From the NCBI GenBank assembly GCA_965226755.1, contig CBDDDT010000003.1:2294001-2358000 (forward strand): a DNA stretch of 64,000 nt, written 5' to 3'. The notes under the pieces are model-generated. The model saw only the letters and a list, made by a program, of their open reading frames with translations. It was not told the DNA's origin and did not search any database. A program made the position numbers and the translations under genes. Source of the stretch: Bog-113 sp965226755 (GTDB taxonomy: Bacteria > Acidobacteriota > Terriglobia > Bryobacterales > Bryobacteraceae). This document shows positions 43,708-52,150 of the stretch, in pieces. How positions within the stretch are numbered: position 1 is the stretch's first letter; every line of letters starts with the position of its first letter.

Positions 43708-44517
43708 GTGGTTCCAAACAGCCAGGAAAGCGGCGTTCGAAAACTGAGCGGCCAGACCGTTGTGGGCGAGTTGCTCCGCAACATGGAGCTTGGACGTTTC
43801 GAATTGGCCTACAGCGTTCTGTTTCCTTGCGTCTTCAGCGTTTACCTCCACCCGGAGGATCATCTGCGCCTTAGCGGCGTGTTCCCGCTGATCACCGAGG
43901 ACGCCCGGCGTGCCTTGCGGGCCCGCGTATCGGAGCTAAACAGCCGGAAATCAGTGCTGGGCGTGAAAGTTGGTGCAAAGAGTCCCAGGGAGTTTAAAAT
44001 CGCCTGCCGGGAGTGGATCATCGAATTCCTGGCGAACGCCGAGGTGCCGCCCGGCGATATCGAAATCCACTCCGAACTCAATGAAACTTCAGAGCCCGGT
44101 TTTCGCGGCACCAGGACCACCCTGATTGACCGCGAGCCGTCCGTCACCTCGCAGCGCCCGTCGTCTGAACACTCGGAAACCCGCAAGTCGGCCGACCGGG
44201 TCTTCGCCGAACTTCACTATGAAGACGATTCCGGTCCTCAGCTCTACCTGATGACCCAGAATCAGATCTCGGTCGGTCGCGGCGGCGACGGCCAGCTCAT
44301 GGATCTGGCCCTCTACGCGGCGGACGACGTGTCGCGCGAACATCTCGCCCTCCGACGCGATCCCGCCACTGGCTTGTTCTCCCTCATCGACAAGAGTACG
44401 AATGGCACATGGCTGAACGGCCGCCGCCTGAAAAGGGGCGAAGAAGAGGTGCTTCCGGACAGTTCGGAGATTGCGCTCGCCGAGGTGCTTACGCTCTCAT
44501 TCCGGGTACGGAGATGA
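43708..44517 (+). CDS. FhaA-like FHA domain protein
   Basis: 269 residues, cytoplasmic. The N-terminal domain (about residues 15-130: ELLRNMELGRFELAYSVLFPCVFSVYLHPEDHLRL and onward) resembles the DUF3662 region of actinobacterial FhaA. A Ser/Thr-rich linker (TLIDREPSVTSQRPSSE) with likely phosphorylation sites leads to a C-terminal FHA domain (about 185-265): ISVGRGGDG, DDVSREHLALRRD, LIDKSTNGTWLNGRRL, which binds phosphothreonine peptides. It probably reads the output of the kinase encoded downstream. GTG start after an AGAGG; its stop overlaps the next start as ATGA. Confidence 0.87.
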   Translation: MVPNSQESGVRKLSGQTVVGELLRNMELGRFELAYSVLFPCVFSVYLHPEDHLRLSGVFPLITEDARRALRARVSELNSRKSVLGVKVGAKSPREFKIACREWIIEFLANAEVPPGDIEIHSELNETSEPGFRGTRTTLIDREPSVTSQRPSSEHSETRKSADRVFAELHYEDDSGPQLYLMTQNQISVGRGGDGQLMDLALYAADDVSREHLALRRDPATGLFSLIDKSTNGTWLNGRRLKRGEEEVLPDSSEIALAEVLTLSFRVRR

Positions 44518-44609
44518 CTTTCGCTTACGGCCTTCATATCCCGCTGATGATCGGTTTCGCCGTCGTTGCGCTCGCCTTGCTCGTGTTCAGTTTGGGACGC
44601 CGCCAGTGA
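44514..44609 (+). CDS. 31-residue single-helix membrane microprotein
   Basis: A 31-codon gene: a short polar start, one hydrophobic helix (IPLMIGFAVVALALLVFSLG, residues 9-28) and a basic end (GRRQ). Both ends are translationally coupled: its ATG overlaps the stop of the FHA gene (ATGA, 44514-44517) and its stop overlaps the GTG of the PP2C gene (GTGA, 44606-44609). The double overlap, the start/stop placement and the clean amphipathic ending argue that it is a real gene and not a gap. It may help insert or regulate the phosphatase, kinase or SEDS protein of the operon. I know of no named family. Confidence 0.7.
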   Translation: MTFAYGLHIPLMIGFAVVALALLVFSLGRRQ

Positions 44610-46108
44610 CGAAAGCCCCCGCCAGCTATCGCGCCGGATTGGCCACGGACGCCGGACAGCTTCGCCCGCGGAATGAGGATCGCGCCCTGATGGACGAGGC
44701 CGCCGGTTTATTCCTCGTGGTCGACGGAATGGGCGGCCACGCCGCGGGGGAGCATGCGGCCGGGATCGCGATCGAGGTAATCGGGCGCGAGGTTGCATTG
44801 CGGAAAGGCGCGCCCGAAACCAGGATCCGCGGAGCCATCGCCGCAGCCAACAACGAAATTTACCGCGTCGCGCAGCTTCACGAGGAGTGGCAAGGCATGG
44901 CCTGCGTCCTCACTCTCGTGCTCGCTCAGGAAGACAGGATAACGGTCGGTCATGTAGGCGACTCCCGTCTCTATTTGGCGTGGACTGGCGGCCTGCGCAA
45001 ACTCACCTCTGATCATTCGCCCGTCGGTGAACTTGAAGACCGCGGAGAGATCACCGAGTTGGAAGCCATGCGCGATCCCCGCCGGAACCAGGTCTTCCGC
45101 GACATCGGCTCCCGCCCAGGCCAGACCGCCGCCGAAGAGTTTATCGAGGTCAAGACCTTTCCTTTCCGCTCCGACGCCGCCTTTCTGCTTTGCACGGACG
45201 GACTGAGCGACGCTCTCACGAACGGAGAGATCAACGCGATTGTCCAGCGCTTCGACGGAGACGCGCAGCGCACCGCCGCCGATCTGGTGGAGGCCGCCAA
45301 CCAAGCCGGCGGAAGAGACAACGTCACGGTGATTTTCATCGCGGGGCCTGAGTTCACCGGCACTGGCTCTCACGCCTCCGCCGTAGCGCGCACCCGGCAC
45401 TCCATCACGCGCATGAAGAAACATCACGGTCCCTGGGCGACGGCTCTGAGCCGGTTTCTCTGGCTCGCCGCCGGCGCGGCGCTGGGGATTTCCGGTCTGC
45501 TGTCGTCCGAGCGTCTGATCCCGCGTCCCGCGGAACGCCCGTCATCCCCTTCGAAGCACATCCTCGTCGATCCCGCGGATCCGCACTCCTTGGTCGCCGC
45601 TTTGGAAAACGCTCATCCGGGCGATGTCGTCGATGTGCCGCAAGGCAGCTACGATGGTCCGCTGGAACTGCGCGACGGCATCGACGTGATCAGCGTAAGC
45701 CCTGGGGAAACCGTGATCCGCGCCGGGGGGCCGTCCTCGCCTGATCCGGGAATCGCGGTTGCCGCCCGCGGCGTGAAGTTCGCCCGCTTCGCCGGGTTTC
45801 GCCTGGAAGGAACCGCCGCCCAGCCTCTTTCAGCGGGCGTGCTTCTGGATAATTCCAGCATTGAGATCAACGATATAGAAGTCACGGGCGCCGGGAGCTG
45901 CGCGGTCCGTTTCAGCGGCGCGTCGGCCGGAGCCTTGCGCGCCGGCTACTTCCGCGGCAACGCCTGCAACATTCTCGTCGAAGGCGAAAGCTCCCCGCGC
46001 ATCGGAGGCAACCGTCTGTTGGGGCCGCCGATCGAAGTTCGCGCGCCCGCGCACCCGGTTCTCGCGAACAACACACTCGAAGCGGCTTCCTCTCCGGAGC
46101 GGAAATAG
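44606..46108 (+). CDS. Membrane PP2C-type Ser/Thr phosphatase with beta-helix ectodomain
   Basis: 500 residues. Residues 1-255 are a PPM/PP2C phosphatase (PstP/Stp1 type, Mn-dependent): GQLRPRNEDRALMDEAA, LFLVVDGMGGHAAGEHAA, ITVGHVGDSRLYL, SDHSPVGELEDRGEI, LLCTDGLSDALTNGEI and GGRDNVTVIFI, with all metal-binding aspartates in place. One membrane helix follows (about 280-300, SRFLWLAAGAALGISGLL). The outer 200 residues read as a right-handed parallel beta-helix of the NosD/pectate-lyase type: LVAALENAHPGDVVDVPQG, IDVISVSPGETVIRAGG, FAGFRLEG, and repeats ending in NNTLEA. It should reverse the action of the adjacent kinase; the ectodomain may bind glycans. Confidence 0.88.
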   Translation: MTKAPASYRAGLATDAGQLRPRNEDRALMDEAAGLFLVVDGMGGHAAGEHAAGIAIEVIGREVALRKGAPETRIRGAIAAANNEIYRVAQLHEEWQGMACVLTLVLAQEDRITVGHVGDSRLYLAWTGGLRKLTSDHSPVGELEDRGEITELEAMRDPRRNQVFRDIGSRPGQTAAEEFIEVKTFPFRSDAAFLLCTDGLSDALTNGEINAIVQRFDGDAQRTAADLVEAANQAGGRDNVTVIFIAGPEFTGTGSHASAVARTRHSITRMKKHHGPWATALSRFLWLAAGAALGISGLLSSERLIPRPAERPSSPSKHILVDPADPHSLVAALENAHPGDVVDVPQGSYDGPLELRDGIDVISVSPGETVIRAGGPSSPDPGIAVAARGVKFARFAGFRLEGTAAQPLSAGVLLDNSSIEINDIEVTGAGSCAVRFSGASAGALRAGYFRGNACNILVEGESSPRIGGNRLLGPPIEVRAPAHPVLANNTLEAASSPERK

Positions 46109-46111
46109 CGT

Positions 46112-48043
46112 ATGGACGCCATCGTTTCGCAAACCAAACGATTTGCCCACTACGAGATCATCCGCAAGCTCGGCCGCAGTATGACCGACGTGTATCTCGC
46201 TTTCGATCCGCGCGCCAACCGCCGCGTCATCTTAAAACTCATCGAAGAGTCGCGCGACGAATTCACCAACGTTGTCATTGAAGCGGAGAAGCGCGGCGCC
46301 CAAATCCAGAGCGACCTGCATCGCCTGGATCCGCGCATCCTGCAGATTTACGAATGCGCCGTTCATGACGGCCACTTCTTCGTCGCCATGGAATTCTTCG
46401 ACGGGAAGAATATCCTGGAGATCCTGCAAACCGAGCGCCGGCTGGACGCGCGCCGCGCAGCCCGCTATGCCGCCGAAGTTTGCAGCCAGTTACATCGCCT
46501 GCACTCTTTCGTCTCCGACGTGGACGGAAAAAACCGGGCCGTGGTTCACGGAGATATTAAACCCTCCAACATTCAGATCGGCCACAACGACGAACTCCGC
46601 CTGCTGGATTTCGGGATCGCCAAAGTCATCAGTTCCACCCGTAGTCTCACGCAGCATAATCTCGGCAGCCCCACCTACTGCTCGCCGGAGCGTCTGGCCA
46701 AGGGCCGCGTCGATCCGCAGGCCGACCTGTGGGCCCTCGGCGTCAGTTTGTATGAAATGGTGTCGGGCGCGCCGCCTTACCAGGCCCAGGATACGCGCAA
46801 GCTGGAGAATTTGATTCAGTCCCGGCGTGCGCCGCGCTCGCTCCCCGAGACTTGTCCCGCCGCGCTGGCCGCCATTATCGGAAAAGCTCTCTCCGCCGAT
46901 ATCGCCCACCGCTACGCATCCGCGGCCGATTTCGAAAACGATCTCCGCGCCTTCCTCGAGGACAAACCTACGGTCGCCTTTGCCGAAAAGCGCTCCTCGT
47001 GGGACAGCAACGCCACGGTACAGAAGTTCGAGCCCGCCATTGTCAAAATGCATCCGCGCCAGCCTCGTGTTCGCGCCGCGTTCCAATCCGCCGCGGGCGG
47101 ATTGCGCCGCGCGCGCTCCCTCGACTGGTTTCGGCTCGTCTCGATTCTCGCCGCGATCGTCGTCATCTTCCTGGCCGCTTACCTCGTGGGACGACTTCGC
47201 GACCAGCTCTGGGCGGTTCGCGCTCCGCTCGATTTTTCGCACTCCACGCCCGCGGAAATCAACGCCGCCTGGGAGGAGCATCTCCGGCTGGTGCAGCGCG
47301 ACGGATTTCTCGGACGCTTCTCGCCCGCTCGCGCCCGCGCCCCCGAAATGAAAGCCGCCCTCGTCGCCGCCGCGACCGAAGTAATTGAAGGCTATCGGAA
47401 CGGCTCGGATCCGTCCCCCGAAACCGCGGATTGGGCCAAAGCGCAAATCTGCCTGCTCCACGCGGAACAGTTGGACCCGAATGATTGGACCATCGCCGCC
47501 AAACTTGCGCTCTGCCGCGGATATCTCGCGCTGATCCAAAGCCCCAAACCGCCCGGCGTCGCCCGCGGCGAATCTCTATTCCGCCGCGCCGCTGCGCTGA
47601 ATCCGAAATCTCCCGACGCCCACCTCGCTCTCGCCCGCGTTTATACCTATTCCTATACCAACGTGGGCCGTGCTCTGGCCGAACTCCGGCAGGCGGAACG
47701 GCTCGGCTTCCGCTTTGGCCCGCGCGAGATGGAAGAGCAGGGCGACGGCTATCTTTTGCGCGCCGAACTGGAGCTTCAGGGCGCTCGAAAATCCGGCATC
47801 TCCTTACCGGATCGGAATAATACTCTTCGCCTGACCCGCTCGGATCTGGAGCGCGCGCGAAATCTCTACGAGCCGATCTCCGGGTTCTCCAACGTCGGCG
47901 TGAGTCTCAATCGCTTGGAAGCGGATCAATCTCAGGTGGAACACCTAACCCAGCCGCCCCCCGCAAAATCCCGCCGTAAACCGGCCCGGCGCTCCCGGTC
48001 GAGTCGCTTCCGCAAAATCGCGAGCCGCTTGAAATGGCGCTGA
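46112..48043 (+). CDS. Membrane Ser/Thr protein kinase with TPR-like ectodomain
   Basis: 643 residues. Kinase domain, about 13-285: YEIIRKLGRSMTDVYLAFD (glycine loop with only its first Gly), ILKLIE with Lys42, VVHGDIKPSNIQI (catalytic Asp148; HGD instead of HRD), LLDFGIAKV and GSPTYCSPERLAKGRVDPQADLWALG. A juxtamembrane linker and a basic stretch lead to a membrane helix (about 339-360). The outer part holds helical TPR-like repeats (ETADWAKAQICLLHAEQLDPN, GESLFRRAAALNPKSPDAHLALARVY, RALAELRQAERLGF) and a very basic tail. No PASTA repeats. It should phosphorylate FHA-bound partners and perhaps the fused SEDS-PBP that follows with a 10-base overlap. Confidence 0.9.
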   Translation: MDAIVSQTKRFAHYEIIRKLGRSMTDVYLAFDPRANRRVILKLIEESRDEFTNVVIEAEKRGAQIQSDLHRLDPRILQIYECAVHDGHFFVAMEFFDGKNILEILQTERRLDARRAARYAAEVCSQLHRLHSFVSDVDGKNRAVVHGDIKPSNIQIGHNDELRLLDFGIAKVISSTRSLTQHNLGSPTYCSPERLAKGRVDPQADLWALGVSLYEMVSGAPPYQAQDTRKLENLIQSRRAPRSLPETCPAALAAIIGKALSADIAHRYASAADFENDLRAFLEDKPTVAFAEKRSSWDSNATVQKFEPAIVKMHPRQPRVRAAFQSAAGGLRRARSLDWFRLVSILAAIVVIFLAAYLVGRLRDQLWAVRAPLDFSHSTPAEINAAWEEHLRLVQRDGFLGRFSPARARAPEMKAALVAAATEVIEGYRNGSDPSPETADWAKAQICLLHAEQLDPNDWTIAAKLALCRGYLALIQSPKPPGVARGESLFRRAAALNPKSPDAHLALARVYTYSYTNVGRALAELRQAERLGFRFGPREMEEQGDGYLLRAELELQGARKSGISLPDRNNTLRLTRSDLERARNLYEPISGFSNVGVSLNRLEADQSQVEHLTQPPPAKSRRKPARRSRSSRFRKIASRLKWR

Positions 48044-51000
48044 CCAGAAGCTGGGAACAATCTCCCGCCGTCCTGACTCCTCCTCTCGAGCGGGCGCCCC
48101 TGGAGCGCCGGCGTGAGTTCCCTTTCCTGCTGGCGACATCGCTCCTGGTCGCCGCCGGCCTCGCTCTTGTATTCTTCTCGAAAACGCAAAATTTCCCGGG
48201 CTTCGCGGCGCGCTCTCCGGCAGGCGAACTCCTCGACCTCAACTCCGTTCAATCCGCTGCGGAAATTTCGCCTTTTCTGCAGAACTTCACGGACCAAGCC
48301 GAGCGCGACCTCGCTGCCCAGAACGTATTCGACTTCCTCAGCCGCGTTCGCCCGATCCCCAACGTCGGCGCGCTCGCACGCTTGCGCATCAGCCAGTCCG
48401 AAATCGAATCCGAATCGCGCTGGAACTCCTTACGCGGGGATCTGCAACGTCGCTTAGGCCGCTTGGCAGGTAAATCCGCGCGACTCGAACTCCGCATTCC
48501 GCTGCTTCCGCTCGCCAGGCTCAAACCATCGCTCGTCGTCCGCACGCCCGCGCAGTTCACTTATCAATACGTTCTGTGGTGCGGTATTTATCTCGCATCG
48601 TTCTGGGTCTTGCATGTTCTCTGGCGCTTGCGCCGCTTTCGCGGTGACCCTGTCATCCTTCCCGCTCTGCAACTGCTGACCGGTGTCGGACTCATACTGG
48701 CCGTGAGCCTTCGCGATCCCCTGCGCGATTCTCTCGATTTCCGGAAGTTCGCCTGGGGATCCGCGGCCGGATGCCTGCTGCTGCTCCTGCCGCTTCTCCG
48801 TGCGTTCCAGGTGCGCCACTTCTCCCGCTGGGTTTACACCCCTCTGCTGCTCAGCTTCCTTCTGTTCGCTCTGCTCCTGGCTAAAGGATCCGGCCCCACC
48901 GGCAGCGACGCCAAGGTTAATCTCGGCCCGTTCCAACCCGTCGAACTCATAAAGGTGCTGCTCGTCCTCTTTCTCGCCGGTTACTTCTCCCGCCGCTGGG
49001 AATGGCTTCGTGAATTGCGCGAGAAGCGTCTGGTCCCTGCTTGGCTGCGCTGGCCCGAGATCCCTCGCCTGGAGCACGTCATTCCCGTCATTGTGGGCGT
49101 CGCGATCGCGCTCGCGTTGTTTTTTGTGCTCAAGGATATGGGACCCGCCCTCGTCATTGGTTTCCTGTTCCTCTCCATGTTCGCCATGGCGCGAGGCCGC
49201 TTCGGACTGGCTCTGCTTGGGATTTTCCTGCTCGTCGCCGGCGTAAGCCTCGGCTACCACTTGGGCGCGCCGCAAACGGTGGTGGACCGCATCGATATGT
49301 GGCTTTCGCCCTGGGACAACAACCTCCGCGGCGGCGATCAGATCGCGCATTCCTTGTGGGCGCTCTCGACCGGCGGCCCGTGGGGCTCCGGGCCCGGCAT
49401 GGGAGATCCCGGGATGATTCCCGCCGGCCACACCGACCTCGTTCTCTCCTCCATCGGCGAAGAGTGGGGAATCCTGGGCGGTTTCACCATCTTCACGCTT
49501 TTCGTCGTTCTTATCCATCGCGCCTTCCGCATCGCGCGGAATGCTCCTGACGAATACTCCGCCTTTCTGTCCTTCGGCCTTGGCTCGCTTGTCGCCTTCG
49601 AAATGCTTCTCATCTCCGGCGGCGTGCTCGATTTGATTCCGCTCTCGGGCGTTGTGTCGCCATTTCTCAGCTCCGGGAACACGGCCATGCTCGCTAATTT
49701 TCTGATCTTCGCGATCCTCCTGGGCATCTCTAACCACGGTCGTATCGAACGCCTGGCCGGCGAACGTGTCTTCCAGCGTCCCATTCGCGTCACGGGGGCG
49801 GTTCTGGCCGCGCTCGCGCTGATCCTTCTCGGACGCATGGCGTATCTTCAGGTCGTCGCGCCGGATCGGTTCCTCGTGCACGACGCCAAAGTCATCGCGG
49901 AAGACGGCGTGAAGCGGCCGCAGCACAATCCCCGCCTAAGTTCGCTCATGCAACAGATTCCCCGAGGCGCCATCTACGATCGCAACGGCGTCCTGCTCGC
50001 CTCCAGCAGTTGGAGCCAACTCGAAGGAAACCGCGCCGCATTCCAGAAACTTGGCATCGATCTCGATCAATGCTGCTCACGCCTCGAAGGACGGCATTAC
50101 CCCTTCGGTCCGCTCACCGTCCAGCTTCTCGGCGATTTTCGCACCGGTGAGAATTTCCACGCCACCAATGCATCTCTCATCGAGCACGATTCGAATGCGC
50201 ATTTACAGGGCTATAGCGACATCGCCGAACTTGCCCCCGCTGTCCGCTACCGTCACTACCCGCACGATCCGCGTATGCGCGCGCTGCTCGACCGCGACCG
50301 TGACTTAAAGACATCGCTCGACATCCGTCTGCAAATGGCGCTATCCGAAATCGTGCGGCGCAGCATGGAGGCGGCGGGCACAAAAGGCGCCGCGATCGTC
50401 CTCGACCCCGCATCCGGCGATGTGCTCGCCATGGTGAGTGCGCCGCACCCGGAAGCGGGACGGGCCGCCGTGCCGGATGAATTGCTCGACCGCGCCCGCT
50501 ATGGCCAGTATCCGCCCGGATCCACCTTTAAGCTCGTCACCGCCATGGCCGCTCTGCGCGTGAGTCCCGATTCCACGCGCCAGACATACGCCTGCCGCAG
50601 GCTGCCCGATGGCCGGTCAGGAACCATTATCCGCGGATGGAATCGCCCCATTCGCGACGACATCAAAGACCATCCGCACGGAGTTTTGGACATGTTTCGC
50701 GCGATCACTGTTTCCTGCAACGCTTACTTCGCGCAGTTGGGAGTTTTTAATGTCGGCGCGGCCGCCCTTCGCCAGACCACCGAGCTCCTTGAACTTTCGC
50801 CCGGCGATCCTGTCAATTTCAAGCAGATGCTGCCTTTCTCCTCATATGGACAAGGGCCCGTGCTCACCACCCCGTTCAAAATGGCCCGTGTCGCTGCCAC
50901 CATCGCGGATGGCGGCGCGATGCCCCAAGGCCGCTGGGTCATCGACGGCGGCAACGCGCGCGTGGACGCCCCTCGCGTTATCGTCAACCCCGAAGCGGCT

Positions 51001-51291
51001 CGGTTTCTGGGCAGCGCCATGCGCTCCGTCGTCACCAGCGGGACGGGCCGTCAGGCCATGGACGGCCTCGACATTCCGGTCGCGGGAAAAACCGGCACCG
51101 CGCAAGTGGAACAGGGCGAACCTCACTCGTGGTTTGCCGGCTTCGCTCCCTATGGCGATTCCGGCGGACCCCGGATCGCCTTCGCCGTCGTGGTCGAGCA
51201 CGGCGGCTACGGCTCCCGCGCTGCCGCCCCTGTCGCCCGCGAGCTCATCGAAGCCGCCCGCGATCTCGGTATCATCACTCCACGGAGGTGA
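48034..51291 (+). CDS. RodA-PBP2 fusion: SEDS glycosyltransferase plus class B transpeptidase
   Basis: A single 1085-residue protein combining both wall-elongation activities. Residues 1-180: a membrane helix and a periplasmic domain of unknown kind. About 180-580: a RodA/FtsW-type SEDS domain, with VNLGPFQPVELIKVLLVLFLAGYF, DMGPALVIGFLFLSMF and GHTDLVLSSIGEEWGILGGF, where Asp468 matches the catalytic Asp of RodA. About 600-1085: a class B PBP with a membrane link, IPRGAIYDRNGVLLAS, PPGSTFKLVTAM (Ser830, Lys833), SCN at 894-896, and AGKTGTAQVE (Lys1019). All key residues of both enzymes are present. It is normally two genes (rodA and pbpA). No frameshift or stop is seen at the junction. Confidence 0.93.
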   Translation: MALTRSWEQSPAVLTPPLERAPLERRREFPFLLATSLLVAAGLALVFFSKTQNFPGFAARSPAGELLDLNSVQSAAEISPFLQNFTDQAERDLAAQNVFDFLSRVRPIPNVGALARLRISQSEIESESRWNSLRGDLQRRLGRLAGKSARLELRIPLLPLARLKPSLVVRTPAQFTYQYVLWCGIYLASFWVLHVLWRLRRFRGDPVILPALQLLTGVGLILAVSLRDPLRDSLDFRKFAWGSAAGCLLLLLPLLRAFQVRHFSRWVYTPLLLSFLLFALLLAKGSGPTGSDAKVNLGPFQPVELIKVLLVLFLAGYFSRRWEWLRELREKRLVPAWLRWPEIPRLEHVIPVIVGVAIALALFFVLKDMGPALVIGFLFLSMFAMARGRFGLALLGIFLLVAGVSLGYHLGAPQTVVDRIDMWLSPWDNNLRGGDQIAHSLWALSTGGPWGSGPGMGDPGMIPAGHTDLVLSSIGEEWGILGGFTIFTLFVVLIHRAFRIARNAPDEYSAFLSFGLGSLVAFEMLLISGGVLDLIPLSGVVSPFLSSGNTAMLANFLIFAILLGISNHGRIERLAGERVFQRPIRVTGAVLAALALILLGRMAYLQVVAPDRFLVHDAKVIAEDGVKRPQHNPRLSSLMQQIPRGAIYDRNGVLLASSSWSQLEGNRAAFQKLGIDLDQCCSRLEGRHYPFGPLTVQLLGDFRTGENFHATNASLIEHDSNAHLQGYSDIAELAPAVRYRHYPHDPRMRALLDRDRDLKTSLDIRLQMALSEIVRRSMEAAGTKGAAIVLDPASGDVLAMVSAPHPEAGRAAVPDELLDRARYGQYPPGSTFKLVTAMAALRVSPDSTRQTYACRRLPDGRSGTIIRGWNRPIRDDIKDHPHGVLDMFRAITVSCNAYFAQLGVFNVGAAALRQTTELLELSPGDPVNFKQMLPFSSYGQGPVLTTPFKMARVAATIADGGAMPQGRWVIDGGNARVDAPRVIVNPEAARFLGSAMRSVVTSGTGRQAMDGLDIPVAGKTGTAQVEQGEPHSWFAGFAPYGDSGGPRIAFAVVVEHGGYGSRAAAPVARELIEAARDLGIITPRR

Positions 51292-51293
51292 CG

Positions 51294-52136
51294 TTGCCCC
51301 TTTCCGACGTCTTCGAAAAACTCGGCCGAGCGATCTTCGAATCTCCTTTCAATGCCGCCCGCCTCTCGCAGGAGACGCCTGAACTCGCGGAGATTCGTCT
51401 CGCCGCCATCGACGCGATCAAGAGCCGCAGCCACCGCGTCGCGGGGAAGATGGTTTTTCCCTACAACCTCGTCCGCATCCAACTCAGCGGCGTGCCGGAA
51501 GCGCAGGCGCGGACGTTCCGCACGGAATTCCTCTCCAATTACTTCGACGCCGAACTGCGCGCCGGCCTCGCGCGCTCCAATTACCGTTTTCCGGACGACC
51601 TGAAAGTCGAAATCCAAACCACGGCCGAACTGCCCGGGCCGCGCGAAGCCTGGATCCGCGTCGACGTCGAGTCCGTCGCCAAGCCCGCTTCGGACCTCGC
51701 TTCGGAACAGGCCCCGATCCCCCGGATTGAGGGCGCTCTCGTCGTGATGCAAGGCACGGCCACGCAGTCTGAAATTCCGCTGACCAAGGTTCGCACGAAC
51801 ATTGGCCGGGTCGTCGACGTCTTCAAGACCGCCGGCCCTTCCCGGCGCAACGACATCGCCTTCGCCGCGGAAACTGACATCAACCGCTCCGTATCCCGCG
51901 AGCACGCCCACATCCTGCGCGATCGAAATACCGGCGAATACCGCATCTACAATGACCGCTGGTACCGGCTGGGCGACGAAGCCGAGGCCAACTGCGCCCT
52001 TTGGATTGTGCGCGACGGCGCCAGCCAGCCCGTCCACCGTAATTCCCGCGGCGCCGCGCTCCAACCCGGCGATGAAATCCACCTCGGTCGCGCGGTCGTG
52101 CAGTTCGTGGCTCTTCCGCCGCCGCTCGATCGCTGA
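51294..52136 (+). CDS. Second FhaA-like FHA domain protein
   Basis: 280 residues. The N-terminal domain (about 1-130: DVFEKLGRAIFESPFN, MVFPYNLVRIQLSGVPE, FLSNYFDAELRAGL) is of the same FhaA/DUF3662 type as in the FHA protein at 43708, and the C-terminal FHA domain (about 165-270) has TNIGRVVDVFK, INRSVSREHAHILRDRNTGEYRIYNDRW and LQPGDEIHLGRAVVQF. The TTG start at 51294 is set by a perfect GGAGGTGA site at 51284-51291 that includes the stop of the fusion gene. In actinobacteria FhaA binds the lipid II flippase MurJ; a like role for one of these two proteins is inference. Confidence 0.86.
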   Translation: MPLSDVFEKLGRAIFESPFNAARLSQETPELAEIRLAAIDAIKSRSHRVAGKMVFPYNLVRIQLSGVPEAQARTFRTEFLSNYFDAELRAGLARSNYRFPDDLKVEIQTTAELPGPREAWIRVDVESVAKPASDLASEQAPIPRIEGALVVMQGTATQSEIPLTKVRTNIGRVVDVFKTAGPSRRNDIAFAAETDINRSVSREHAHILRDRNTGEYRIYNDRWYRLGDEAEANCALWIVRDGASQPVHRNSRGAALQPGDEIHLGRAVVQFVALPPPLDR

Positions 52137-52150
52137 TTTCCAGCCCCTGC

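Noticed and set aside
48454..49926. A 490-codon antisense frame across the SEDS-PBP fusion gene
   Set aside because: Low-complexity Glu/Arg/Gln composition expected from the complement of hydrophobic GC-rich codons; no family signature.
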